A stretch of 64,000 bases of DNA, from assembly GCF_013350005.1 (NCBI RefSeq), contig NZ_JABVWW010000004.1, positions 62,001-126,000 on the forward strand, in the 5' to 3' direction. Of the stretch, positions 45,611-53,862 are shown one piece after another (position 1 is the first letter of the stretch; every line of letters begins with the position of its first letter). The position numbers were made by a program, and so were the translations under genes. This DNA comes from Methylocystis silviterrae (GTDB lineage Bacteria > Pseudomonadota > Alphaproteobacteria > Rhizobiales > Beijerinckiaceae). The notes beneath the pieces are model-generated. The model was given only the letters and a program-made list of their open reading frames with translations, was not told where the DNA came from and searched no databases.

Positions 45611-46561
45611 TCACTGCGCACGAGTCGTTTGATAGGTGAGCCGCTTGCCGACGACGCCCCTAAGCGCGCGTTCCGCCCTCTCAACGTCATTACAGCCGAG
45701 CTTCACTCGATTGTTGTGCCGGAAGTCGAATTCGGCAAGATACCGATGTAGGTGCTTTTCCTTGCAATATTGGTAGGTCCCGCGCATCCCGCGCTTAAAG
45801 ACGCTGAAATAGCCCTCGGCGCTGTTGGTGTTAACGTCTCCGCGAGCATATTCGCCGCGCGAATGATTGACGGTCTCTCGAGAAACCACATGATTGGTCG
45901 CGTCACCATAGATGCGGCTTTCATCGGTATGGAGCCGAGTTTCGCGATCTAGGTTTTCGGTGATGATCTTGTTCACGGTGAGCTTGTCAGCGTTCTCAAC
46001 ATGGAATGAGCGAACCGAGCCGCCGCGCTCAACAAGCGAAATGATCACGCGCTTGTCGGCGGTGCCGATCTTGCCGCCTTTGACGGGCTGCGGGATGCGG
46101 CCGCGTGAGCGGGCAATCGGCTTCTCAGTATTCCACAGGTAAGTTTCATCAGCTTCGACAATGCCGCCGTTGCCGCCGAGCGGAGCAAGCCCGCCGTCGC
46201 GCATCGCCTCTCGGATGCGGTGGCTCATAAACCAAGCGGTTTTCAGGGTCACTCCAAGAGTTCGGTGAAGCTGATTGGAGCTAATGCCCTTCTTGGAAGA
46301 CGCCATCAGGAAGATAGCCTGCAACCAAATCCGCATAGGAACATGGCTGGACTCGAAGATGGTCCCGACCTTCACAGTGAACGGCTTCCGACACTGGTAG
46401 CACTTATAGGCGCCAATCCGAGTGCTCTTGCCCTGCATCTTTGAGATGCGCTCAACGCCGCCGCAATGAGGGCAAATAGGATTTTTTCCCCAAATTCGCG
46501 CCTCAACCCACGCATAGGCGGCTTCTTCGTTGTGAAAGTGTGGCGCGTTCAAAACCGACAT
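45611..46561 (-). CDS. IS1595-family (ISXO2-like) transposase
   Basis: 316 residues from ATG 46561 (AGGAG eight bases upstream). An N-terminal zinc ribbon (ICPHCGG ... YKCYQCRKPF) is followed by the DDE-type ISXO2 domain: first Asp in VEADETYLW, second in HTDESRIYGD, and the Asn/Glu region NSAEGYFSVFKRG, ending HRYLAEFDFRHNNR. All expected parts are present, so it looks intact. Confidence 0.93.
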   Translation of the reverse strand: MSVLNAPHFHNEEAAYAWVEARIWGKNPICPHCGGVERISKMQGKSTRIGAYKCYQCRKPFTVKVGTIFESSHVPMRIWLQAIFLMASSKKGISSNQLHRTLGVTLKTAWFMSHRIREAMRDGGLAPLGGNGGIVEADETYLWNTEKPIARSRGRIPQPVKGGKIGTADKRVIISLVERGGSVRSFHVENADKLTVNKIITENLDRETRLHTDESRIYGDATNHVVSRETVNHSRGEYARGDVNTNSAEGYFSVFKRGMRGTYQYCKEKHLHRYLAEFDFRHNNRVKLGCNDVERAERALRGVVGKRLTYQTTRAQ

Positions 46562-46622
46562 AGCCAAATCTCCTACGAAAATCAGCCTAGTTCACGAGAG
46601 TGGGTATGTCAAATACAATATT

Positions 46623-46634
46623 AGGACAAAATAC
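46623..46634. repeat. Right flanking direct repeat of the IS1595-type element
   Basis: AGGACAAAATAC, matching 44681-44692. It directly follows the right inverted end. Confidence 0.7.
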
Positions 46635-46686
46635 TTATCCTCATCCGTTCGAGGGAAAGCATTCTGAGCGTCACGGAGGATGATCC

Positions 46687-47019
46687 ATGACGCTCAGGCC
46701 CGTTCACGCCCCGCAAGACGACCGCCCCGCCCGCTTCGCCACAGAAGCTGGCGCGGCGCTCGACGCCGCCCTCGTCGCGGGTCTCAACGCCTATGATCGC
46801 ACGCGCGCGCTGGCGCGTTTCCATCGCCTGTCGCCTGACACGATCGCCAGCGAATCGCCCGATGCGGCGCGCGCCGCGCTCAAGGAAATCGAGCGCGCGA
46901 TGCGCGGCGAACGCGCCCGGCGCGGTCATTGGAGCTATGATCTCAACCGGCATATCAGCCTGCTCGTCGCCCATCGCGCCGAGACCGCGCGGCTTCATCG
47001 CCTGTTGAACCGCGCATGA
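46687..47019 (+). CDS. Small conserved hypothetical protein
   Basis: 110 residues after a good GGAGG site. Helical, with ALVAGLNAYDRTRALARFHRL and SPDAARAALKEIERAMRGERARRGHWSYDLNRH; a relation to DUF6477-type proteins is possible but unproven. It is divergent from the DnaA-C-like/DUF6456 pair; before the IS arrived they would have shared a ~130-base control region. Confidence 0.7.
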   Translation: MTLRPVHAPQDDRPARFATEAGAALDAALVAGLNAYDRTRALARFHRLSPDTIASESPDAARAALKEIERAMRGERARRGHWSYDLNRHISLLVAHRAETARLHRLLNRA

Positions 47020-47093
47020 GCGCGGCCGCGCTTCCGCCCACCTGCGCGATGCTTTAAGCTTCGCGCTTTCCGTCAGAGACGCAAAGGCCGGCG

Positions 47094-47912
47094 ATGTATC
47101 TGGAGAAAATTCTGGCGCTGTTGGCTGCGGCGCTGGTCGCGGTCGGAGCCGGCATCGGCCTGACCTGGCTGGCCCTTAACCCCGCGCCGCGCATGGCCGA
47201 TGCGGGATCGGGGATCGCCGCGCCCGCCAATGGGCAAGTCGACAAGGGAAGCGCGCGGCAACAGATCGAGGCGCTGATCGCCTCGACGCCGGATTATGCG
47301 CGCTACTTCGCCCGGCTCCGCGAGACCTTCACGGCCGATTACGAAGCGGCGATCAATGATTTCGCCACCCGCCTCGCGCAGACGAAAGAAGAGCAGAGCG
47401 TCGACTATTATCTTTCCGAGGCGGTCCGCCGCATCCGAACCTCGCGCGGCGCCCTCGCGGCGAAGGCCGAGCCAGAGCCGATCGCCCGCGTCTTCGAAAA
47501 GCAGCTGGAAGTGCTGCAGGCGGTGGCGCGGGAGGACAAGCGCATGTGCGTCGCCTTCCTCTACGGCGCGACCAATCTCGACTTCCAGCGATTCGCCGCC
47601 TCCCGCCGCCAGATCGTCTCGGACATGGCGCTTGCGGGACTCGAGGCGATCGTCAGCGGACAAGCCAAAAAGATCGATAGGACCGCGCCGACGGAGGCGG
47701 ACTTTCGCCTGTTGGAGACGGCGCTCGCCGCGCGGGGTCTGAGCAAGGTCGAGATCGACGCGCTGCTCGACGGCAAAATGCCCACGCCGCCGCTCGAAGA
47801 CGCGCGCATGTGCGGCGCCGGGCAGGCCTATTTTGAAGTGCTGAAAACCCTACCCGAACCCGCCCGCACGAAAGTCTATGGGCTCGCGCTGGAGCTGATG
47901 GCGCGCTCGTAG
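47094..47912 (+). CDS. Membrane-anchored hypothetical protein
   Basis: 272 residues. One N-terminal membrane helix (ILALLAAALVAVGAGIGLTWLAL), then a soluble, mainly helical domain rich in Ala/Glu/Arg with two conserved-looking Cys (KRMCVAFLYG and ARMCGAGQAYFEV). Probably periplasmic and tethered to the inner membrane. I do not recognise a family. The stop codon is at the left edge of a palindromic repeat. Confidence 0.7.
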   Translation: MYLEKILALLAAALVAVGAGIGLTWLALNPAPRMADAGSGIAAPANGQVDKGSARQQIEALIASTPDYARYFARLRETFTADYEAAINDFATRLAQTKEEQSVDYYLSEAVRRIRTSRGALAAKAEPEPIARVFEKQLEVLQAVAREDKRMCVAFLYGATNLDFQRFAASRRQIVSDMALAGLEAIVSGQAKKIDRTAPTEADFRLLETALAARGLSKVEIDALLDGKMPTPPLEDARMCGAGQAYFEVLKTLPEPARTKVYGLALELMARS

Positions 47913-48016
47913 AGCAGCTTTCCGAAAAAGTTGACAGACTTTTTCGATGAGAACCTGCTCCAACATTTCATATTGAGCGAATCCTTATCGATCACATGAG
48001 TCCATGTGATCTGGAA
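47912..48016. repeat. Palindromic repeat with terminator-like hairpin
   Basis: CGAAAAAGT/ACTTTTTCG hairpin (47923-47931 with 47938-47946) and the palindrome GATCACATG-AGT-CCATGTGATC-type unit (47990-48011). The latter recurs in inverted orientation at 54916-54937. It fills the gap between two convergent genes and probably ends transcription of both. Confidence 0.75.
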
Positions 48017-48028
48017 GCCCTTGGCGCG

Positions 48029-49135
48029 TCATGGCCCCGCATGCGCCGGCGGCGGCGGCGCCTGCGCCGGGGGAGCCGGCGCAGCATCGCCTCCCGACTT
48101 TGCGGGCGCCTCTAGCATCTGGCGCAGTTGTGCGACGGCGATCCGGATCAGCGCATCGCGCGGCCGCGCCGGCCCGATCTCGACCGCCGCCATATTCGCC
48201 ATCACCTTGGCCAGGTTTTCGGTCGGCAGGCCGGCGGCGGTGAACAGCGCCAAATCCTCGTTGGCGCCGCCGACGACGCCCTGGGCCATATTGGCCGCGT
48301 AAGTGGCGATCCGCGCCAGCTCCCCCGAGCAATTCGAAACGCCAAACGGCGGCGGCCGAGGCGCGGGCGACGGCGGCAGGTCGACGACACTCGTCTGGGG
48401 CGATGGTTGGATCAGCTCGGCGAGCTTTTCCCGCCGCGCCGGAAGCTCGGAGACGCCCGCCATGATCGAGGGCGCCGGCATCAGGTCGACGGGTTTTGCG
48501 AGCGGTCGCCGCGCCGTCTTCAGATTGACCCCGCCGCGCCCATGAGCCGCCAGCCAGCGCGCGCGAAGCGTGTTCTGAATGCCGCGCGGCGCAATCCCCA
48601 TGGGCGCGACGCGCTGCGGCGGCATGCGCGCCATGCCGCCGCGCGACGCCGGCAACCCGGGAGCGGCCGCCGGCCGCCGAGGCGCGGTGGGCATGACGAC
48701 GAGCGAACATTGCGCCGGCGCCCAGCGCTCGACGATGGCGCGCGCGGTGCGCCGCCCATAGTCGACGTAATATCGGCGCAGCAGCAGCGCGGCGACGGCG
48801 GCTCCCTCCTCCGCCGATGCGAAGGCGACATGGCCGTCGGCGTCGGCGGCGATCTCGCCGCTCCAGCCCGCGCTCTTGATGCACCAGTAATTGTTAAGCT
48901 TGACGCAGCGCGCCGGCTCGCCGGCCTCCGCGCCGAACGCCCGGCGGATCGCGGCGACAGGCGCCATCTCCAGCGCCAGGGCGCTTTCGAAGCGCCAATT
49001 GTCCACGGCGCGCGTTTGAGGCTGATAGGCGGGGCTCGGCGTCGCGGCGAATATCGACGAGGGCGCGACGAGCGCCGCCGGCGCCTTGTGCGGCGCAGCT
49101 ACGGCCAGCATCGTCAGGAGCGCTTCGATCAGCAT
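48029..49135 (-). CDS. Proline-rich secreted hypothetical protein
   Basis: 368 residues. A weak N-terminal signal (MLIEALLTMLAVAAPHKAPAALVA) precedes a domain with NNYWCIKSAGWSGEIAADADGHVAF and a following ALLLRRYYVDYGRRTARAIVERW helix. This resembles lysozyme-like or phage P5-type domains that read WxG...G..A.F....G..A, but the match is loose. Long Pro/Ala-rich linkers fill the middle and C-terminus. Function unknown. Confidence 0.6.
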   Translation of the reverse strand: MLIEALLTMLAVAAPHKAPAALVAPSSIFAATPSPAYQPQTRAVDNWRFESALALEMAPVAAIRRAFGAEAGEPARCVKLNNYWCIKSAGWSGEIAADADGHVAFASAEEGAAVAALLLRRYYVDYGRRTARAIVERWAPAQCSLVVMPTAPRRPAAAPGLPASRGGMARMPPQRVAPMGIAPRGIQNTLRARWLAAHGRGGVNLKTARRPLAKPVDLMPAPSIMAGVSELPARREKLAELIQPSPQTSVVDLPPSPAPRPPPFGVSNCSGELARIATYAANMAQGVVGGANEDLALFTAAGLPTENLAKVMANMAAVEIGPARPRDALIRIAVAQLRQMLEAPAKSGGDAAPAPPAQAPPPPAHAGP

Positions 49136-49163
49136 GGCCGCTCTTTGCGGGTTTGCGACTGCG

Positions 49164-49281
49164 CTAGATCACGCTGCATTTGGGCGGAATCGTCCAAATG
49201 CAGATAACGTGATCGATTCCAAAAGTTTAGAGCGCGCTCAACGCGAAAAACCGGTTCCCACTTTTTCGCAGCGCGCTCTAG
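49164..49281. repeat. Composite palindromic repeat ending at the SixA-like stop codon
   Basis: First hairpin CTGCATTTGG/CCAAATGCAG (49174-49183 with 49194-49203) inside GATCAC/GTGATC arms; second AGAGCGCGCT/AGCGCGCTCT (49230-49239 with 49270-49279) with an inner GCGAAAAA/TTTTTCGC pair. Such units are widespread in Hyphomicrobiales genomes. Its final CTAG supplies the stop codon of the minus-strand phosphatase gene. Confidence 0.8.
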
Positions 49282-49814
49282 TCGGGGTCTTCCGTCGCCT
49301 CGCCCCGTAGAATGCCCGGCGTGACGAAGCGCGCAAGTCGCGCCCCGCCCCTGCCGACGTCCCCCCAATGATCGCTCTCAAAGTCGAGCATCGCCAGCGC
49401 CGCCGTTGGGAATTTAGAGCGCATCAGCGCCAAGTCATCGGCCTCGCCCGAGCCGGCGAGCCATGAGGCGAGTTCGGCAAAGCCGGGATTGTGACCGACG
49501 GCGAGCAGCGTCGCGACCTTGTCAGGCGTCTGCCGCAAAATTTCGACCAGATGGTCGACGGTCGCAAGATAAATCGTATTCTCGATCAGATGCGTGACAT
49601 GGCCTGGAAAAGCGTCGAGCACCTGGTCGAGCGTCTGTTTGGCGCGACGCGCATCGGAGGCGACGGCGAGGCCCGGCACAATGCTGGCGTCTCGCAGATA
49701 CTCGCCCATGCGCCGTGCATCCTCCATCCCTCGACGGGTGAGCGGACGTTGGCGGTCGCCGCCGGCCGAATGCCGATCGGCCTTGCCATGGCGCAGGAGC
49801 AGGAGTCGACGCAT
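49278..49814 (-). CDS. SixA-like histidine phosphatase
   Basis: 178 residues of the histidine phosphatase superfamily. The phospho-His is in LLLRHGKAD near the N-terminus and the second catalytic His in AVGHNPGF; SDARRAKQTLDQV is also typical. SixA-type enzymes dephosphorylate phosphohistidine in signalling or PTS proteins. The last codons and stop lie in an intergenic repeat. Target unknown. Confidence 0.88.
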   Translation of the reverse strand: MRRLLLLRHGKADRHSAGGDRQRPLTRRGMEDARRMGEYLRDASIVPGLAVASDARRAKQTLDQVLDAFPGHVTHLIENTIYLATVDHLVEILRQTPDKVATLLAVGHNPGFAELASWLAGSGEADDLALMRSKFPTAALAMLDFESDHWGDVGRGGARLARFVTPGILRGEATEDPD

Positions 49815-49953
49815 GCGGCCTCTCTATCACGGCGCCGCCGCGCCGCCACGCGCCGCCCCTCGCTAAACGCCGGCTGCGACGAAACTACGCGCCTCTTTAC
49901 CCCGAAAGGCGCGGCGTGCAAGCTCTCTCCGTTCGTCTTCCCAAGGTTTCCTG

Positions 49954-51660
49954 ATGCGCAAATTCCTCGCTGTCGGCGTCATGACGTCGCTTTCGCTCAT
50001 GAGTTTCGCCGCGCCTTCGCCGGGCGCCGGCGAAAAGCCGCTGACGCTCGACAATCTCGTCATCACGCTCGGGGCGACGACCTATCGTATCCCGCACATC
50101 GAAATCGAAGGCGCGAGTCTGCCGGCGATGGAGTTGGCCGCGCTGTTTTTGAGCGGCGACGGAAATGTCGCGGCGCGTCTTGCGCGCATTTCGGCGCGGC
50201 GAATCGCCGTGCGGGCGATGTCGAGCGAAAGCCGCAATGAGTCGAACATTGAACGCGCCGCGTATCGCAAGCTGCTTTTCGAGGATGTCGTTTCGGGACG
50301 CGCGGCGATCGTGCGCGGCGACGGCGGCGAGGAAACGATCGAGTCAGCGAAGGGCGGGGTTCAGCGCGTTTCCTGGGGCGCCTCTGTCGCCAAGGGGGTT
50401 GATCTTGCCGAACTCGCGCGTCTGGCGCTCTCCACGCGCGGCGAGGCCAATGCGCCGCTGAAGCCGTTGGTCGAGGAGGAAATCGTCGAATCGTCGCGCC
50501 TCGAAGACGCAAGCGCCAATCTCGTTCTGACGACGGGCCGCCTGAAGATTGAGGGCGTGCGCGGCCGCGCGCTGCGGACTCCCGCCGTCAAACTCATTGA
50601 AAGATTCGAGAAGCTCGATCCGGCGAAACCGGAAAACGATCCCGCGCTGATGCGCGATGTCCTCGACGCGCTGCAATCCTTCGAAGCGGCGGCGATCGAG
50701 GTCGACGACGTCGTCGCCGCCGGCAAGGGCGAACCCGCCGGGAAGCCGTTCACGGCGAAGATCGCGCGCGCCGGCCTGCGCAAAGTCGCGGGCGCCGGCG
50801 CCGGCGAAATGTTTTTCGACGATTTCTCGCTCGCCGCGTCGGACGGCGGCCATCTGTCGGTCAAGCGATTTGCGCTGAACGAAGTGCAACTGGCGCCGGT
50901 TTTAGAGGGCGCCGCCTATCCCAAGCTCGCGCGCATAGAGGTGCGCGGCGTCGCCGCCGATCTGCCCGACTCCAAAACCGAAGAAACGTCGCGAATGAAA
51001 TTCAGCGTCGAGAACGCCAGCGCGACATTCGACAATTTTCTTGCATCGACGCCGACAAAATTCTCCGGCCGCGTCGACAATTTCGTCGTCGATCTTTCGG
51101 CGCGCGGCGAAACCCAGACGACGGCGCATTTCCTCGCGCTCGGCTATCGCGAACTCGCGCTCTCCGGACTCGCCGCCGGAGAGTGGCGCGAGAAAACGTC
51201 CGAAGCGGCGCTGGAGCCTGTCGCGGTCAACGCCAAAGACATGGGCGTCGCGCATCTGTCGGCGCTCTTCGGCAATGTGTCGAGCGCGGCGTTCTCGTCT
51301 TCGCCGCTCATTTCCCGCGCCGCCATGCTCACGACGTCGATCAAATCGATCGATCTGACCCTCGAAGGCGACGGTCTCGTCGATCGCGTGCTCGCGCTTG
51401 AAGCCAAAGAGCAGAAAACATCCGTCGACAAGGCGCGCACCGATTACGCCAAGGCCGCCGCGACGGCGATTACGGCGCTCGGCGGCGCAGGGGCAAACGC
51501 CAAGCGCATCGCCGACGCGGTCTCGGCCTATATTGAGAAGCCGAAACGCCTGCATCTGCGCTTTGCCGCGCCAAAGGGCGTCAACGCGATCGACGTATTG
51601 GCGCGAAAGCCCGGCGAAATTCTGGAAAGCCTCGACGTGGAGGCGAGCGCCGACAGGTGA
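49954..51660 (+). CDS. Secreted conserved hypothetical protein
   Basis: 568 residues. Signal peptide (FLAVGVMTSLSLMSFAAPSPGA), then a repetitive beta-rich pattern: LTLDNLVITLGATTYRIPHIEIEGASL, LVLTTGRLKIEGVRGRALRTP and LAPVLEGAAYPKLARIEVRGVAADL look like related units. No enzyme motif seen. Likely periplasmic; perhaps AsmA-like in architecture, which I cannot confirm. GC content is as in the host. Confidence 0.65.
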   Translation: MRKFLAVGVMTSLSLMSFAAPSPGAGEKPLTLDNLVITLGATTYRIPHIEIEGASLPAMELAALFLSGDGNVAARLARISARRIAVRAMSSESRNESNIERAAYRKLLFEDVVSGRAAIVRGDGGEETIESAKGGVQRVSWGASVAKGVDLAELARLALSTRGEANAPLKPLVEEEIVESSRLEDASANLVLTTGRLKIEGVRGRALRTPAVKLIERFEKLDPAKPENDPALMRDVLDALQSFEAAAIEVDDVVAAGKGEPAGKPFTAKIARAGLRKVAGAGAGEMFFDDFSLAASDGGHLSVKRFALNEVQLAPVLEGAAYPKLARIEVRGVAADLPDSKTEETSRMKFSVENASATFDNFLASTPTKFSGRVDNFVVDLSARGETQTTAHFLALGYRELALSGLAAGEWREKTSEAALEPVAVNAKDMGVAHLSALFGNVSSAAFSSSPLISRAAMLTTSIKSIDLTLEGDGLVDRVLALEAKEQKTSVDKARTDYAKAAATAITALGGAGANAKRIADAVSAYIEKPKRLHLRFAAPKGVNAIDVLARKPGEILESLDVEASADR

Positions 51661-51698
51661 TGATGCGCGAGATTGCACACGAACTTCTTTAGAGGAAG

Positions 51699-52355
51699 CT
51701 AATCGGTCGCACATTTATCTCGTGACTCGCGAGATGCGCGAAAGTGGTGCTGAGATTTTGTCTGACCCTGACTTGGGGTTTTCTGCTGAAGAGAAGGCTG
51801 AGGCGGTCTATATCGCCATGGTTCGCGCAAGATTGCTTGGTAAATCTGATCAGAGTTATCCACCTCCAATTTCGCCCCGCGCTCAACGCGAAACATGATT
51901 GAGATGCCGCCCAAGTCCCAAGTCATGTTGCTTAAATCTAGCGGGTCTATAAAAAATTTCTTTGGCCTTGACGGCTTGCGTGTTTCATTAGAAACGCGGA
52001 ATTTGTAGCCTTTGTCGAGACGCACGCCCCAGTGAACAATGTTGTTTCTAACCGTAGCTATCGCAGCAAATTGAGAAAATGGGCTTTCAAGGCGCTGCCT
52101 TTGTTCAATTTTGTCGCTCGACTGGAGCAGTTTATTTATTGCATCTCTCGCTGCTTCCTGTCTATATTCGCTAAATATTAGTCCGCCTCGCGCCCGTCCA
52201 AGTTTAGACGTCTTGATAAGCAGTTGTATTAGTTGTTCTTCTGCATCCGCGAATGCGTGAATAAACTGCCCGAGCTCCATCCAGAAGTCATGATACGGTT
52301 CGTCTACACGGCGAATGAATTGCGCTGCTTCCTCAAATGAGCTTGGAAGTTTCAT
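51699..52355 (-). CDS. HEPN-like hypothetical protein in AT-rich DNA
   Basis: 218 residues with codon use unlike the neighbours. The helical core (FWMELGQFIHAFADAEEQLIQLL onward) contains RNNIVHWG (Arg103 to His108), matching the R-x4-H motif of HEPN domains, many of which are RNases or toxins. The C-terminus is basic. It lies beside a decayed IS1595 transposase and may be its former cargo. The HEPN call is from the motif and helix pattern only. Confidence 0.6.
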   Translation of the reverse strand: MKLPSSFEEAAQFIRRVDEPYHDFWMELGQFIHAFADAEEQLIQLLIKTSKLGRARGGLIFSEYRQEAARDAINKLLQSSDKIEQRQRLESPFSQFAAIATVRNNIVHWGVRLDKGYKFRVSNETRKPSRPKKFFIDPLDLSNMTWDLGGISIMFRVERGAKLEVDNSDQIYQAILREPWRYRPPQPSLQQKTPSQGQTKSQHHFRASRESRDKCATD

Positions 52356-52563
52356 GCCTGATGCCGAGTCGAAGGAATCTGCCTAGTCCAGATTTGAGCG
52401 CGCTGTTGACGCTGCGGTCAATAGCGGCCCGGAACATAAGGCAGCCGCTACCGTGGGCGTGAGCAAGAAAGAACGGCCCGCGAGCAGGGGGCGTCCACAA
52501 GGGAAAGACGCGCTCCCAAGGGCGATCTTCTTGCGCCAGCGAATGAAGGCGTAGGCCGCTTGC

Positions 52564-52790
52564 TTATTGCGGCCTTGATTCACCCGCCCGCCGATACGTG
52601 AGTCCCTTCCCAACAATGCCGAGAATGCTTCCGGCCATGCGGTCAAAGTCGCGAGAGAGCGTGTTGTAACGGTAATCGAATTCGAGCATGTCGCGGTGAA
52701 GGTGCTCTTCCGAAACGTGATCGTAGTTGCCAATGATGCCGCGCTTCACGATGCTGAAAAAGCTCTCTGCCGTGTTGATATGGATGGATG
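52564..52790 (-). pseudogene. C-terminal remnant of an IS1595-family transposase
   Basis: The frame encodes SIHINTAESFFSIVKRGIIG followed by EEHLHRDMLEFDYRYNTLSRDFDR and GKGLTYRR, aligning with the C-terminal third of the intact IS1595 transposase in this window. The zinc ribbon and first catalytic Asp are missing: the fragment stops at the end of the enoyl-CoA hydratase gene. The 52356-52563 stretch between it and the HEPN-like gene has no supported ORF. Confidence 0.8.
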
Positions 52791-53591
52791 TCACCGCCCC
52801 GAGAAACGCGGCTCGCGCTTCTCGAGGAACGCGGCGCGCCCCTCCATATAGTCCGCGCTGTCGAAGCAGGCGCTCGTCAGCGCTTCGCACTGCTCATGCG
52901 ACGACGCGCCGGGCAGGCGCGCGGCGGCGCGGATCGCCGCCTTGGCGGCGCGCAAGGTCAGCGGCGCGCCAGCGGCGATGGTTTCGGCCAGCGCATGCAC
53001 CGCGCCTTCGAAACTCTCACTGGCGAAGAGGCGGCTGACGAAGCCGCGCTCCTTGGCTTCATCAGCGGTCAGGCGGCGCGCCGTGTAAAAGAGATCGAAC
53101 GCCAGTTGCGGGCCGACGGCGGCGACGACATAGGCCATCGCCGAGGGCGGATAGCCGACGCCGAGCTTCGCCGCCGGAATCGCGAACGTCGCTTGCCCAT
53201 CGGCGATGCGCAGGTCGCAGGCCGCGGCGATTCCGAATCCGCCGCCCATGCAGAAGCCCGACACGGCCGCGATCGTCGGCTTGGAAAGATTCGAAATCGC
53301 GTCGAACGCCTCGACATTGGCGTGTTCATACGTCCGTCCGCCTTCGCTCGTCGCGCGCAGGTTGGAGAATTCGCTGATGTCGGCGCCGGAACAGAACGGC
53401 AGACCCGGCGCGCCGCTGATGACGAGGACGCGCGCGTCCTCCGCCGCGTCGACGGCGCGCAGCAGCGACGGCAGCGCGCGCCACATCTCAAAGTCGAACG
53501 CGTTCCGCTTGGCGGGATTTTCGATGTAGAGGCGCGCGACGCCGAATTCGATTGTGACGCGCAGCTTCGGGGTCGGAGATATGATCGCCAT
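52791..53591 (-). CDS. Enoyl-CoA hydratase/isomerase family protein
   Basis: 266 residues of the crotonase fold: IENPAKRNAFDFEMW, FCSGADISEF (first oxyanion-hole Gly), GFCMGGGFGIAAACDLRIA (second) and AKLGVGYPPSAMAYV. The C-terminus YMEGRAAFLEKREPRFSGR is the usual end, so the gene is complete although the IS remnant abuts it. Substrate unknown. Confidence 0.9.
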   Translation of the reverse strand: MAIISPTPKLRVTIEFGVARLYIENPAKRNAFDFEMWRALPSLLRAVDAAEDARVLVISGAPGLPFCSGADISEFSNLRATSEGGRTYEHANVEAFDAISNLSKPTIAAVSGFCMGGGFGIAAACDLRIADGQATFAIPAAKLGVGYPPSAMAYVVAAVGPQLAFDLFYTARRLTADEAKERGFVSRLFASESFEGAVHALAETIAAGAPLTLRAAKAAIRAAARLPGASSHEQCEALTSACFDSADYMEGRAAFLEKREPRFSGR

Positions 53592-53862
53592 TGTTCCTCG
53601 TACAGCAAAGTTTCAAGTCGCCGGACCGCTGGCTAGGAGCGCATGTCGGCGTGTTTTGGACCACATTCGCCGACCACTCTAAGCCGACACACGCAAAGCG
53701 ACGAACCAGGCGCCAACCGCCGCGCAAGCGCTGCAATCGCGACGCCATGTCGCGCCATAAGCCCCTCGTCGCGACCTCATGCCACAGCATTCCACGCGCT
53801 GATCAAGATTAAGATCAATGTCGCGCATTTAAAGGACATCTCCTGCCAGCCGTGGAGCAGCG

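Larger units (their letters stand above)
44693..46622. mobile_element. IS1595-family insertion element with cargo genes
   Basis: About 1.93 kb of AT-richer DNA. The ends are inverted: 44695-44718 and the complement of 46599-46622 agree at 20 of 24 bases, sharing a CATACCCA core. A 12-base direct repeat AGGACAAAATAC flanks both sides (44681-44692, 46623-46634). That is longer than the 8-bp duplications usual for IS1595, and two unmatched bases sit at the left tip, so exact ends are uncertain. Inside are a transposase (-), a small lysine-rich ORF (-) and an unrelated gene (+). Confidence 0.8.

Noticed and set aside
52383-52733. Minus-strand ORF of 116 codons beside the IS remnant
   Set aside because: It is out of frame with the transposase remnant that covers most of it and shows no family features.
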